From assembly GCF_910592395.1 (NCBI RefSeq), contig NC_088309.1, positions 5,336,501 through 5,396,500 on the forward strand: a stretch of 60,000 nt of DNA, given 5' to 3'. The stretch's first letter is position 1, and each line of letters opens with the position of its first letter. Below are positions 21,601 to 60,000 of this stretch, in pieces. A program made the translations under genes and the position numbers. A model generated the notes under the pieces. That model was not told the origin of the DNA and searched no databases. It saw only the letters and a program-made list of their open reading frames with translations. The stretch comes from Lineus longissimus. Taxonomy: Eukaryota; Nemertea; Pilidiophora; Heteronemertea; Lineidae.

Positions 21601-22096
21601 TTGAAACCTGTTACGATTCGGAAAAACCTTCATGTAACCCCTAGGGAAAAACTAAGAGTCGAAACGCGCCCAAAAACATACCGATCGAGGTATTTGGATG
21701 GCCACATTTGTAACATAATCATAATGTTTCATTCCGGCAGCTGCAATCTTCTCGAGTTAGAGCACTCGCAAGGTGTAGAATGACTAAAAAATTACGGCGA
21801 AATTTTTAAAAAAATACTCCCTACCTTATCATCCCCTATCTCTCTTTCTACTTGCAGCTGCGCTGGCTACCACCACAACATTTTTGAATCGTAACGTGTT
21901 TATCGGTCTCATCGTGTGGATGATCCTGGTATCTCTGGGCAGCTTGTTGGTCGCCGTCGCCATGATGTTCAAGGGCAGCAAGAAGAAGGATATGAACAAG
22001 AAGATGCAGATGCAACAAAGTATGAGGCGGCAGAGCGTCAAGAGACACAACCCAGACTACGCCCTTCCAGAGTTTACAGAAATTTATGACCGATAG
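611..22096 (+). CDS. Gene A: multi-module collagen/EGF transmembrane protein (5' partial, about 45 exons)
   Basis: This gene encodes a predicted type I cell-surface protein. Read by splice sites and phase, the order is 11 two-exon modules separated by Thr/Pro linkers, then a Gly-X-Y helix (18464-19215), three EGF-like exons (19464-20484) and a terminal transmembrane exon. Two alternative terminal exons are present (20747-20994 and 21858-22096). Linkers and EGF exons are phase 1-1, and each module pair is phase 1-0 then 0-1, so modules can be added or skipped without a frameshift. The start and signal peptide are upstream. The molecular function is not known to me. Collagen, EGF and a membrane anchor suggest extracellular adhesion or recognition. 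Introns of 150-1200 bases hold little beyond the repeats listed separately. Exon boundaries come from consensus GT/AG sites plus paralogue comparison and are not transcript-supported. Confidence 0.85.
1014..1698 (+). CDS. Gene A module D1 (Cys type)
   Basis: Exons 1014-1255 and 1458-1698. The N half begins ITDVGNPLVNG, has the strand GYICSFSGYF and the motif YQVWR. The C half has RAGDFIGFANLD and ends in Cys split over the donor. It is the same subtype as B-2, B-15 and B-16 in gene B, which share VGNP/LGNP starts, ICSFSAYF strands and D-W-x-x-P before the GD-x-x-GF motif. The two Cys residues probably pair. I do not recognise the fold. Alternating strand-like segments suggest a beta-sandwich (inference). 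Confidence 0.85.
2050..2813 (+). CDS. Gene A linker exons 2 and 3 (Thr/Pro)
   Basis: Exon 2050-2088 (39 nt) encodes CPNYVAPTTCSSG. Exon 2625-2813 (189 nt) encodes a mucin-like stretch built on APTT and PEPTT repeats and closing with a CAPTADGN-type end. Both are phase 1-1. This is a probable O-glycosylated stalk between D1 and D2, and a short counterpart of the giant mucin exon of gene B. Confidence 0.8.
3208..4273 (+). CDS. Gene A module D2 (Cys type)
   Basis: Exons 3208-3458 and 4036-4273. The N half has IGNPMIDGQ, GFVCTFEVF and LQVWR. The C half has KAGDHIGFMNI and ends TDRSLC across the splice site. Almost the same protein is encoded by D6 (9747-10454), with about three residue differences in each half. 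The intron between the halves is 577 nt here and 219 nt in D6. Confidence 0.87.
4473..4907 (+). CDS. Gene A linker exons 4 and 5 (Thr/Pro)
   Basis: Exons 4473-4526 (54 nt, VPTTPCPYTPRPTTPTT) and 4839-4907 (69 nt, with PTTPE and PTAPP repeats), both phase 1-1. The first has a near-identical copy at 10668-10721. The second has no counterpart in the duplicated block around 10.9 kb, although flanking intron sequence is shared. Confidence 0.8.
5177..5934 (+). CDS. Gene A module D3 (Cys-less, trio member 1)
   Basis: Exons 5177-5403 and 5709-5934. The N half has IGNPSENGK, LKKYNAYLK and VQIYRPTG. The C half has LSGDKVGFISEG and ends VTVEPFDPEDS. It is the paralogue of B-3, B-6, B-9 and B-12. In those copies the VE/SFDP tail is on a separate 24-nt exon, whereas here it is continuous with the C-half exon, so one intron differs between the genes. 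It lacks both Cys of the D1/D2 type. Confidence 0.86.
6071..6768 (+). CDS. Gene A module D4 (Cys-less, trio member 2)
   Basis: Exons 6071-6321 and 6561-6768. The N half has SDDGGNKPVKDGQ, an N-glycosylation sequon in PYNNTVYI and IKIQVWKPTGAP. The C half has LDGDEYLGI, a variant of GD-x-x-GF, then VLGVRQLGSS. It is the paralogue of B-4, B-7, B-10 and B-13, which keep the sequon. Confidence 0.86.
7014..7097 (+). CDS. Gene A linker exon 6
   Basis: An 84-nt phase 1-1 exon rich in Thr, Pro, Ser and Glu (contains APDTTPAP), joining D4 to D5. It sits where the 54-nt VDSVSTVTATP exon lies in the gene B trio units, and the two sequences have diverged. Confidence 0.8.
7323..8106 (+). CDS. Gene A module D5 (Cys-less, trio member 3)
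   Basis: Exons 7323-7561 and 7893-8106. The N half has IGFPAVPG, RTYIMTSEEV, a lone strand SSFKLNPT and YLQIWRK. The C half has VQPGDLIGFTQT, VSPPEGYRYQY and TDIFSYSIVI. It is the paralogue of B-5, B-8, B-11 and B-14 and closes the trio D3-D4-D5 that was amplified in gene B. Confidence 0.86.
8445..8522 (+). CDS. Gene A linker exon 7
   Basis: A 78-nt phase 1-1 exon encoding NYIPTTPAPAPATDYPTCAP and a short acidic end. Intron sequence just upstream of its acceptor (8390-8444) reappears before the exon at 11081, which helps to place the internal duplication. Confidence 0.8.
8630..8880. repeat. Possible diverged tandem repeat in intron
   Basis: Two stretches of about 120-130 bases (near 8630-8751 and 8752-8880) each begin with a GGGCCC core, followed by similar A-rich CTAAC/GTTAG-containing sequence in the same order. 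The match is poor and the boundaries are approximate. It could be a decayed tandem or MITE remnant. Confidence 0.3.
8926..9652 (-). mobile_element. 5'-truncated LINE (CR1/L2-like), C-terminal part of ORF2
   Basis: A 218-codon minus-strand frame (9635-8979) matches the region after the reverse-transcriptase palm of non-LTR elements. It has DLGVWLDE, LYKISRIKKFLD, LQRLQNRAARILTG, HWLPVKQRVIFK and FGDRCFSSCGPRLWNALP. The reading frame is intact over this stretch, but the RT catalytic core and endonuclease are absent through 5' truncation. The 3' end carries a short (TTGA)n tail, seen on the + strand as TCAA repeats at 8925-8941. ATGATAT at 8919-8925 and 9653-9659 may be the target-site duplication. 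It lies in the intron between linker 7 and D6. The clade assignment is tentative. Confidence 0.8.
9747..10454 (+). CDS. Gene A module D6 (near-identical copy of D2)
   Basis: Exons 9747-9997 and 10217-10454. It has the same motifs as D2 (IGNPMIDGQ, GFVCTFEVF, LQVWR, KAGDHIGFMNI, terminal Cys). The only differences seen are a few residues, such as A for T after QVWR, S for L, Q for Y and N for T. The following introns are also similar to those after D2, so this is a recent segmental duplication. Confidence 0.87.
10668..11116 (+). CDS. Gene A linker exons 8 and 9
   Basis: Exon 10668-10721 (54 nt) encodes FPTTPCPYTPRPTTPTT, a copy of exon 4473-4526. Exon 11081-11116 (36 nt) encodes VDVPTTQAPTP and uses the same upstream intron sequence as exon 8445. 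Both are phase 1-1. Between them lies the junction where the D3-D5 trio is missing from the duplicated block. Confidence 0.8.
11287..11332. repeat. 46-bp near-perfect palindrome
   Basis: A perfect 32-bp palindrome at 11294-11325 is centred in TTTATTTATAAATAAA. It extends to 46 bp with one mismatched pair. It lies in the intron before D7 and would form a hairpin with no loop. No role is evident, and it could be a MITE end-join or a decayed transposon. Confidence 0.8.
11459..12301 (+). CDS. Gene A module D7 (Cys type, long N half)
   Basis: Exons 11459-11754 and 12043-12301. The N-half exon is 296 nt, about 45 longer than usual, because a Pro/Thr segment (VVTGAPQPKTTGLPRAVV) is fused upstream of TTGNPIIPGR. 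It then has GVVCYFDTF and FQIWRRN. The C half has KEGDYFGFTS and YKFSLSVTYA and ends HVDLC. The donor of the N half is GTCAGT. Confidence 0.84.
12588..12605. repeat. (AT)n microsatellite
   Basis: A short uninterrupted AT/TA run in the intron after D7, with no other significance seen. Confidence 0.85.
12679..12813 (+). CDS. Gene A linker exon 10
   Basis: A 135-nt phase 1-1 exon rich in Thr, Pro and Gly (contains TMAPKPTDAVTMPP). It ends with a Gly/Ala stretch before donor GTAAGA and separates D7 from D8. Confidence 0.8.
13152..13756 (+). CDS. Gene A module D8 (Cys type)
   Basis: Exons 13152-13393 and 13531-13756. The N half has IGNPSLPGV, GYLCFFEGYF and LQIWRPQ. The C half has FANDRFGFTT, where Asn replaces Gly before the conserved Asp, and ends RQEWC. 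It keeps both members of the Cys pair. Confidence 0.85.
14084..14366 (+). CDS. Gene A linker exons 11 and 12
   Basis: Exon 14084-14164 (81 nt) is Thr/Pro/Asn-rich (DMVPTTVAPVNPTIP). Exon 14340-14366 is a 27-nt microexon (STPSAAPG). Both are phase 1-1 with consensus GTAAGT donors. The microexon call rests on acceptor, donor, phase and composition. Confidence 0.72.
14805..15560 (+). CDS. Gene A module D9 (Cys-less, with polybasic site)
   Basis: Exons 14805-15052 and 15326-15560. The N half has KIGNDVDMEPK, GYLYKFNVVL (Tyr in place of Cys) and FQIFRPDP. The C half contains five consecutive Arg codons at 15356-15370 (AGRRRRRAT), then KAGDKMGFTVSG, and ends NVEIS without Cys. The Arg run fits a furin-type R-x-[KR]-R site. 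The C half is Gly/Ser-rich. Confidence 0.84.
15756..15857 (+). CDS. Gene A linker exon 13
   Basis: A 102-nt phase 1-1 exon. It encodes a Thr/Pro/Ala stalk with PTTTAAPTTALPATT-type repeats between D9 and D10. Confidence 0.8.
16207..16871 (+). CDS. Gene A module D10 (Cys-less)
   Basis: Exons 16207-16445 and 16649-16871. The N half has YVGNDVLSGG, GWVYRFEMHL and LQIWRPNA. The C half has VQAGDKLGFATVG and ends AIEIS. It is closest to D9 and D11, which share the Tyr-for-Cys strand and the VEI/IEI ending. Confidence 0.85.
17133..17174 (+). CDS. Gene A linker exon 14
   Basis: A 42-nt phase 1-1 exon encoding SSYIPPPSETPLT. The collagen exon at 18464 opens with a similar SSYLDPP, so the two exon starts may share an origin. 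Confidence 0.75.
17547..18138 (+). CDS. Gene A module D11 (Cys-less, last module)
   Basis: Exons 17547-17773 and 17928-18138. The N half has KGNGLTNGTQ, GYVYKYNVFL and LQVFRPLGG. The C half has VKTTDRIGFTT (Thr-Thr-Asp in place of x-Gly-Asp) and ends NVEI. It directly precedes the collagen exons. Confidence 0.85.
18464..19215 (+). CDS. Gene A collagen-like triple-helix exons
   Basis: Exons 18464-18606 (phase 1-0) and 18888-19215 (phase 0-1). After SSYLDPPI the translation runs 49 uninterrupted Gly-X-Y triplets, 13 in the first exon and 36 in the second. Only one triplet has Pro in the Y position (GAP), while about eight have Pro in X. The helix is therefore poor in the usual 4-hydroxyproline sites and rich in GDV, GxQ and GVT triplets. 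Known collagen biology implies trimer formation, so the modules would be displayed as three copies per molecule (inference). Confidence 0.9.
19464..19577 (+). CDS. Gene A EGF-like domain 1
   Basis: A 114-nt phase 1-1 exon with six Cys in EGF spacing (CAVSGCQHVC, then ECSCNPGY, then TC). It has no D-x-N-E calcium motif at its start, unlike the next exon. Confidence 0.88.
19823..19948 (+). CDS. Gene A EGF-like domain 2 (calcium-binding type)
   Basis: A 126-nt phase 1-1 exon beginning DINEC, with six Cys (MCQQNC, TCTCKNGY, HC). The DINEC start fits a calcium-binding EGF domain. Confidence 0.9.
20362..20484 (+). CDS. Gene A EGF-like domain 3 (incomplete) and juxtamembrane segment
   Basis: A 123-nt phase 1-1 exon beginning DLNEC with four Cys (NEC, PC, EVC, YAC). 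The last two EGF Cys are missing. The sequence runs instead into YKGTGSSVFYNEQG, a likely juxtamembrane spacer, so this is a truncated cbEGF. Confidence 0.85.
20747..20994 (+). CDS. Gene A terminal exon, form 1 (transmembrane helix and tail)
   Basis: The acceptor is at 20745-20746 and the stop TAA at 20992-20994. It encodes a short Ser-rich lead, then VNRAMFVGIIVW and a hydrophobic helix to IIVYCY. The basic stop-transfer KKRR follows, with a tail of about 40 residues containing ISPPAG and ending ASYYLY. It is homologous to the exon at 21858 in the NR-x-x-F-[VI]-G-[IL]-IVW core. No canonical AATAAA was seen close downstream. Confidence 0.85.
21103..21206. repeat. 18-bp perfect inverted repeat (hairpin) between terminal exons
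   Basis: ACCCAAATCAGCAAAATA at 21103-21120 is exactly complementary to 21189-21206, with a loop of about 68 nt. It lies in the presumed 3' UTR of terminal exon 1, which is also the intron before terminal exon 2. Confidence 0.75.
21858..22096 (+). CDS. Gene A terminal exon, form 2 (transmembrane helix, NPxY tail)
   Basis: The acceptor is at 21856-21857 and the stop TAG at 22094-22096. It has LNRNVFIGLIVW, a hydrophobic helix, stop-transfer KGSKKK and a basic tail. The tail includes RRQS (a basophilic-kinase-like site) and NPDYALPEF, an NPxY motif of the PTB/endocytosis class. Both terminal exons start in phase 1 and end with a stop, so they must be alternatives in any one mRNA. Confidence 0.83.
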
Positions 22097-22109
22097 TGTA
22101 TTATTTGTA

Positions 22110-22115
22110 AATAAA
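22110..22115 (+). terminator. Poly(A) signal of gene A (form 2)
   Basis: AATAAA lies 14 bases after the form 2 stop codon. A poly(A) site is expected about 10-30 bases downstream. Confidence 0.6.
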
Positions 22116-23255
22116 CCAAAATATATTTTTGTAATTTTATCAGTTCTCATCCATATTGCCAACATTCAACTTAAAAGACATATCTTCTGCTGTTTTAAAC
22201 CAATGGGAACGTTCTATGACATATGCTGTGTATATATGTAGGCCTACTTTATTGTTGTAACGGATGTTGAAAATCTTCAATATTGTAAGCTGGTTTCGCA
22301 GTCTGTGATTTGGGCAGAGCATTCAGGTTCAGACAGGATACTTTTATTCGATCTCGAATGAGGTCTTGCATTAATCTACTTCAAAAATTCAATAATAGAT
22401 GCAGCAGTCGTTGATTTTGAAGATTGGTCATGATGTAAATTCATTGCTTTGTATTATGTAAATAGTCCACCTCGCTCATCATTTTGTAATGGAGCCTATT
22501 TTGTCTTTGTCGACATTTTGTGGTCTCTTCCGCGCGTGTTGACAACCAATGCATCATCACCTTTACTGATGTTGTTAATTCTGGTCTTTTGTTTGTGCTT
22601 TGTCGTTTGTTGCTCGTCTTACTGAGGAATATAGTGATTGATAGATACATGTATTTTTTAAATAGCCTTTGCTGTATAGAATTCAACAAGAACGGGAAAA
22701 TGAAAAATATCAAAATCTGTGGTTGTAATGATTGTTACTTTGTTATCGTGTTGGTAGGTTTCGCAACTGAAAAGTCCACGAACGGCGAAATGGGAAGACA
22801 CCGTCTCCACACTATATCCTAAGCCGATTTATGTAGGCTACATGCATCTTGAACTTCAGGCCACCACTCGACTGACGCTGGTTTGTCGAGGATGATGTAC
22901 ATATGTAGCTTTGTAAATATTTTTTTACCGATATTAAATTCATTTCACGGACACTGGACCACCGACCACCGACCTTTCTTTTTTATGTTCCATGAACTTA
23001 CAATGTATTAGCACAGTTCATTGCTGTAACACATGTCCTATCACTATTTCTATACATGTAGATATATATCGCACAGTAGAGTTAGTCACATACCTGGATT
23101 CTAACTTATTGTAAGCTTTATTTACCAATGTCGTAAATGAAAAAAAGTAACTGATTTGTGTATATTTTTGGAAAAAAGTATCTGACAATGTTTGTTCAGC
23201 ATTATTTTCCTACTTTTAATAATAATTATAATGCATACTATTAAAGGTTTTGAGT
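22116..23255. other. Intergenic sequence after gene A
   Basis: AT-rich sequence with short open frames only. No exon, promoter or RNA gene is recognised. A TAGGCCTA-containing stretch occurs near 22238. Confidence 0.5.
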
Positions 23256-23264
23256 TAAATTATT

Positions 23265-23980
23265 GGAAGTGATTATTTGGCAAGCCCGGCTTACCAAACA
23301 GCGCCTTTTTTCTGCCCTAGATGGAGAGCCGAACTCATGCATATTCAACCATCCAGGAGCTCATTATCATTCGTGGCAACACGGTCAGCAACACTGGAGT
23401 TACAGTGAAACGCCTTTAGAAATGCACACTAATGCATTTAACATGCTTATCAGTAAAATCACGTTTATGACTTTTTTTGTAAATCCATACAGTCATGTAC
23501 ATGTACATGCTTCTTCATGGATTATTGACCAAAACCCGAGTTTAGTAACAAAAATTGAATCGAGAGCGGGAAGTCGGCCATTGTCAAATATGCGCATATA
23601 AATTCGAATATAACGTCACTGCTCTCTGATTGGCCAACATGTTGTAACCTCTCCGGCTCGCCAAAGAGGGTAGTATTTTTGCCCTGTTTGGCAAGCCCGG
23701 TGTAACATCTGTGGTTGTTCCCCATATTTCAGTGTTTCCAAACAATGGGCAGCTAGAGAGACCATGACTTTTCAATAGGGGGGATACACAGAAATACTCG
23801 TCAATCTATTTTTGAGCGTTCCCAAACAATGAGGGGAAACACTCAAAAACAGAAACACTCAAAAACATTACACCGGCTTGCCGAACAGAGTTGATTTTTA
23901 GTGCTGTTTGGCAAGCGGCTCTCCAAGCAGGGCAACAAAAGATGCCTGTTCGGCGAGCCGCTTGCCAAAAAGACCCGGCC
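23265..23980. mobile_element. Candidate non-autonomous inverted-repeat element (about 716 bp)
   Basis: Its two ends carry imperfect inverted repeats of about 65 bases. TTGGCAAGC plus a CCAAACAG-type stretch, GCCCT and GGAGAGCCG near 23275-23335 is matched in reverse near 23905-23972. TAAATTATT occurs just outside each end (23256-23264 and 23981-23989), consistent with a 9-bp target duplication. No transposase frame is present. A 180-bp repeat at 23697-23876 is nested inside. The superfamily is not assigned. Confidence 0.5.
23697..23876 (+). repeat. Nested dispersed repeat with CCGGTGTAA ends (copy 1)
   Basis: It begins CCGGTGTAA and ends with the complement TTACACCGG. The body includes a GTTGTTCCCCAT stretch and an ATGACTTTTCAATAGGGGG stretch. 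The same sequence occurs inverted in a gene B intron at 50750-50944, so it is a dispersed MITE-like family. Confidence 0.65.
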
Positions 23981-23989
23981 TAAATTATT

Positions 23990-25500
23990 TGATTCTCTCT
24001 CGCTGTGATTTGGAACCGTTACCAGTGGGAAATGTATAACGAGCCTAAAATGTTACAGCTATACATGTACAGTTGTGTAATGCATTACCACCACGACCAT
24101 GTGGACGCACGGTGAGAACTCGGATCATTGAGTTATATCAATGGATACGCCAAGTGGAAACGGACTCCAAACCTCGCATCATCCTTTCAACACCCTCCTG
24201 TTAATAGAAAGGTATGCACTTAAAAGACCTAAGTTTCTCCGAGGTCTGGTGACCCACCTGATGGTACGTGCATGCATACCACTTCACCGCCCTTTCTCCA
24301 GCATCAGAGTCCTCTAAAGAGTGTGGTGATGAAATAAAAGCGGTACAGGGTGGAACCCCGGCACCCTATACACTCAAAATCCTACTCGGGTCCCGTTTTT
24401 GAGTGTTTCATACCTCATTGTTTGAGAACGTTGAAGGAAAGATTGACGCGTTTTTCCGTAAATTCCCTCCTTAGTATTGAAAATGCAATGGTCTCTAGCT
24501 GTCTGTGTAAATACATGGAAACGATGGGGAAAACCGAAGCAAGAAGTATCTGTCCCTTAAGCCTCCTCCTTTCTGAAGGATGGATATAGGGTCTACGCAC
24601 AACGACGATGGATCGGCATGGTGTCTGTGAGCACTGAGCTGTTTAAGTTTAGTGACGCTCACGACGGGTGGGGGTCCGAATTGAGCCTTTAAGCATTACG
24701 AGTTCCGGTGCGACAGCAAACTTAGTCCCCACTGGTGACTTTATAGTCACATCATATCATAATCGTAACTTATTCAGTGGGATCCATCTCTGGACCTAGA
24801 CTTCCTCGCACTGATCAGCGAGGACTTCCTCGCACGGACGCAATTCATTAAATAAAATAACGGGCTCCAAATAAGGGAAAAGGACACAAATGACTTATTT
24901 CATGTCTAAATTGAAATGCTTACCAAGTATTTGATTATTTGGGTAAATACTTATTTTTCACTCATGGTTAAAGCCCCTGTTCGACTCAGGACTCGAAACC
25001 AACTTTGAGCCCTGCTGCGCTAATACATGCCCGCCCTGTTACGTATGTAACTAGGCCTACATAAGAAGGGACTAATTTCATACCATTGAGGGCTTTTGAA
25101 TGGAAAGTTAAAATGCGTGGTTCCGCCCATTGAAGCGCCATCCGTCCATGCCGCCTCCCCTCATGAAACACGTCCCCTGCCGCTCAATCAGTGCTCTTGA
25201 GTTAATGTACAAAATAGGCCCATTTATTGCTCGGCTGCTAGTAACTGTGCGATAACATGACATGAAATCATGTAAAATCACTCGGATTCCCAGAGCAATT
25301 TTCCAATCATCTTCTCTCGAATCGGAATAGGATTCCACTCGCTTCGTGACCTTACGCTTTAATTTATCAGCCTACTCAATAGGAAGGGCAAATCGAGTTT
25401 GAGTGAGGACTAGGCCTTTTTGGATTACTGGCTGAGGTGAAGGGACACGCCACAACCGCGTTGCCGAAATAGGTAAGTTTAGTGGATTTTCTGCCTCTGG
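23990..25500. other. Intergenic sequence, including a decayed repeat copy
   Basis: No gene is recognised. Around 24390-24535 a weak match to the CCGGTGTAA-type repeat is seen in the 50750 orientation (ATTGAAAATGCAATGGTCTC and neighbouring sequence). AGGTAAGTTT at 25471 is a good splice-donor sequence and could end a non-coding first exon of gene B, but nothing else supports this. Confidence 0.4.
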
Positions 25501-25680
25501 GTATCTGTGGGGGATATCCGATTTTGGAATATTATTTTACATGGAATACATTTCTGTGATGCTCACATTTCGAACTCTTGTACTTTCTGAGTATCTGCAG
25601 GCCATTTTCGATTTTGGAATAATATTTTACGCAAGATACATTTTATATCACTTATATTTCGAACGTTTTGTACTCTATAT
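25501..25680. repeat. Imperfect 90-bp tandem duplication
   Basis: 25501-25590 and 25591-25680 align over their length (GTATCTG start, CGATTTTGGAAT core, ATTTCGAAC end). This repeat underlies a 118-codon hydrophobic open frame (25541-25897) that I do not accept as a gene. Confidence 0.65.
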
Positions 25681-27587
25681 AATATGTTCATGTATATATG
25701 CAACTTGTATTGCCGACCGGCGGAATGCCCATATCACCTGGAGAATTTCGATTATAATAGGGGCACTTTATTTTACTTTTACGAATTACATCGTTACAGT
25801 TCTTGTTAGACAAGCCATGCATGGCAAACATTTCAAGAAAATGATAAATGATCACCGGGCGTCAATACTGGAAGACTTGCGATCATTAAATTGCTGATAC
25901 ATTGTATATACCAGGCCTATACTAACTTTTTAGGCGTAGTTCCGTGCAGTTCCATAAAGGCTGATTTTTTTCTCATTTTTTTGGAAAGAAATTCAAGCCA
26001 CCTAATCCGACCCATTCATTTTTCAGGCCTACGCCTAAAATACTAAGTAATGAATGGACCCACTTTATTTTTTCAATGGCATCGACCTGAACCGAACATC
26101 GGAGGTCAGTCCTTTCGGTTGTATAAGGCTAAGGCGAATAAAAAGTGGGTTTCTCTCGCTCAATGGCTCACAGAGGAAGACAAATTTCATGACCTCAGAT
26201 GGCTTACGTGGATTTGATGACTACATGTACAATGTACGATGCAGTATTAAAAAAGAACATCCTATTTATTTTGTGCTATAGATCCGCTTTTGTCTGCATT
26301 TGATCACCGGTCCGCTTTTCAACCAGGCTAACATGATAGTCTGTATTTGATCCCGGTCAGCTTTTCAACTAGGCAAACATGATACCATATACCGCGGCCT
26401 AAATCTAGAACTGCCGATATTTCCGAAATGTCAAGCTGTTTTAAACCATACACATGGATTTTAATTGCGTAATAGATCATTTTGATGCACAGCAAGACGC
26501 TTGGGTGCTGAAGCTGTGATCAGGATTCGCTTGAAAAAAATTAAAAACACTTTTAAGTTTGTTCGCGAAGCTTGTTTAATGATCACAACAACACTTGGGT
26601 ATACCGCGGCCTAATTCATAATGCCTAAACTTTTAAGTCGATTTTAAAATAAATATAGCTGCGGGTTATTGAAGAGAAGGGCGTACAGGTGGGTAATATT
26701 GTAAAAAGGGATAATCATTCGGTTGTGTGGGGTTATCAGGTAATACAGACTAGTTCAAAGGAATGCAATGCATGATTCACCACCCCCTTTAATTCTCCAT
26801 TCTAGCCCGAAGATGCGTATTCAACCCATAACTCTGTGTCAAACAAAATAGCCTAAAACAAATTATTTGTGTTTAAAAGTTAGCAAAGATGTTCAAAAGC
26901 TTTAAGTGCGTTATTGGCTTTTACGCCTATTATATGTTACATTATCCGGTTCCGCGTCGGATGGCTGCTGCCAAAATGTTCAGAAATACTTTGATGGCAT
27001 GGTTTTAGTATTGAAAGCGTTGAGAATGCGGGCTAAAAAGTAGAAATTGATAGACGTGCACAAAAAATTAACATAACCAATTTATTCCATGGGCTGTTAG
27101 TGCATGTAGAATTAGAAACAATGTAATAAGCTTTATAGTGAAGCGCAATCAAAACGTATTTCAAAGAGATAGGACAAGAAGGGCTACTATCTCATACCCC
27201 TGCTCATGAAGATATGTAAACGCGCAGAAAGAACACGATGGCGTAAGGAATCCTCAATGACCTTGACCCGAATGACAATAGCTGCGGTCAAATGCGGCCA
27301 AAGCATCTTGAGTGGGAGATTTAGTGGGCGGTGTCCAAAAGAACCAGCTATTATCACCCACGAAAAGGATGCGAATTGCCAACTTTTGTTAGGCTGTATT
27401 TTAAAAGTTATTTTTGCTCTTGCTTTGCTCCGGAAATTAGTTTATTCATTAAGCCGCCTATTTGAGTAATTTTAAATTTGGGTTGGACAGATTCTAGTCG
27501 TTGATCAGCATTTTGCCGCAGCTATCATAAAATCCCTACTCCTGGATAAGTCGTCTCATTGCACAACTGTACTTATCTTCCTTTCAG
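25681..27587. other. Upstream region or 5' intron of gene B
   Basis: No coding exon is recognised. It holds an imperfect 46/47-bp tandem duplication at 26292-26384. ATACCGCGGCCTAA also occurs twice (near 26389 and 26599). The acceptor at 27586-27587, just before the start codon of gene B, implies that part of this region is a 5' UTR intron. Confidence 0.45.

Positions 27588-60000
<32,413 letters not shown>

Noticed and set aside
22520-22822. 100-codon frame downstream of gene A
   Set aside because: AT-rich, low-complexity translation with no signal, motif or splice context.
25541-25897. 118-codon hydrophobic open frame upstream of gene B
   Set aside because: It overlaps an imperfect 90-bp tandem duplication, has AT-driven composition, no family motif and no paralogue in the locus.

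Overview
The window is animal genomic DNA. It has many short exons with GT-AG introns, a signal peptide, collagen, EGF and transmembrane segments, Thr/Pro mucin repeats, a Sleeping Beauty-like Tc1 transposon and a CR1/L2-like LINE fragment. Frequent AGGCCTA-type and ACATGTA-type motifs in the non-coding DNA suggest a marine invertebrate, perhaps a deuterostome such as an echinoderm. That is a weak inference and the species cannot be fixed from sequence alone.

Nearly all coding sequence belongs to two head-to-tail paralogous genes on the + strand, here called gene A and gene B. Both are built from one extracellular module of about 150-165 residues that I cannot assign to a named family. Each module is encoded by two exons. 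The N-half exon (phase 1 in, 0 out) carries an aromatic/Cys strand and a Q-[VI]-[WYF]-[RK] motif. The C-half exon (phase 0 in, 1 out) usually carries a [G/N/T]D-x-x-GF motif. Thr/Pro-rich linker exons, all phase 1-1, separate modules. I count 27 modules: A-D1 to A-D11 and B-1 to B-16.

Gene A (from before the window to about 22.1 kb) encodes 11 visible modules, a 49-triplet collagen helix on two exons, three EGF-like exons, and then two alternative terminal exons. Each terminal exon encodes a transmembrane helix with a different cytoplasmic tail, so the protein is a type I membrane protein. Its start lies upstream of the window.

22.1-27.6 kb is intergenic or 5' non-coding DNA rich in repeats, including a candidate 0.7 kb inverted-repeat element with a smaller repeat family nested in it.

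Gene B (27.6 kb to beyond the window end) begins with a signal peptide. It has two modules and then four tandem units of about 3.1 kb, each encoding the same three-module trio (paralogues of A-D3, D4, D5). Two more modules follow, and then a single exon of at least 8.8 kb made of about 244 copies of a 36-bp (12-residue) Thr-rich mucin repeat, still open at the window end. A Tc1 element lies in the intron splitting module B-15.

The likely products are a membrane-anchored protein (A) and a large mucin-type protein (B) that share the same presumed interaction module. The locus shows duplication at four scales: 36-bp mucin repeats, 3-kb module trios, a partly deleted module block in gene A, and the whole-gene pair. 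Introns not listed separately contained nothing further that I could recognise.
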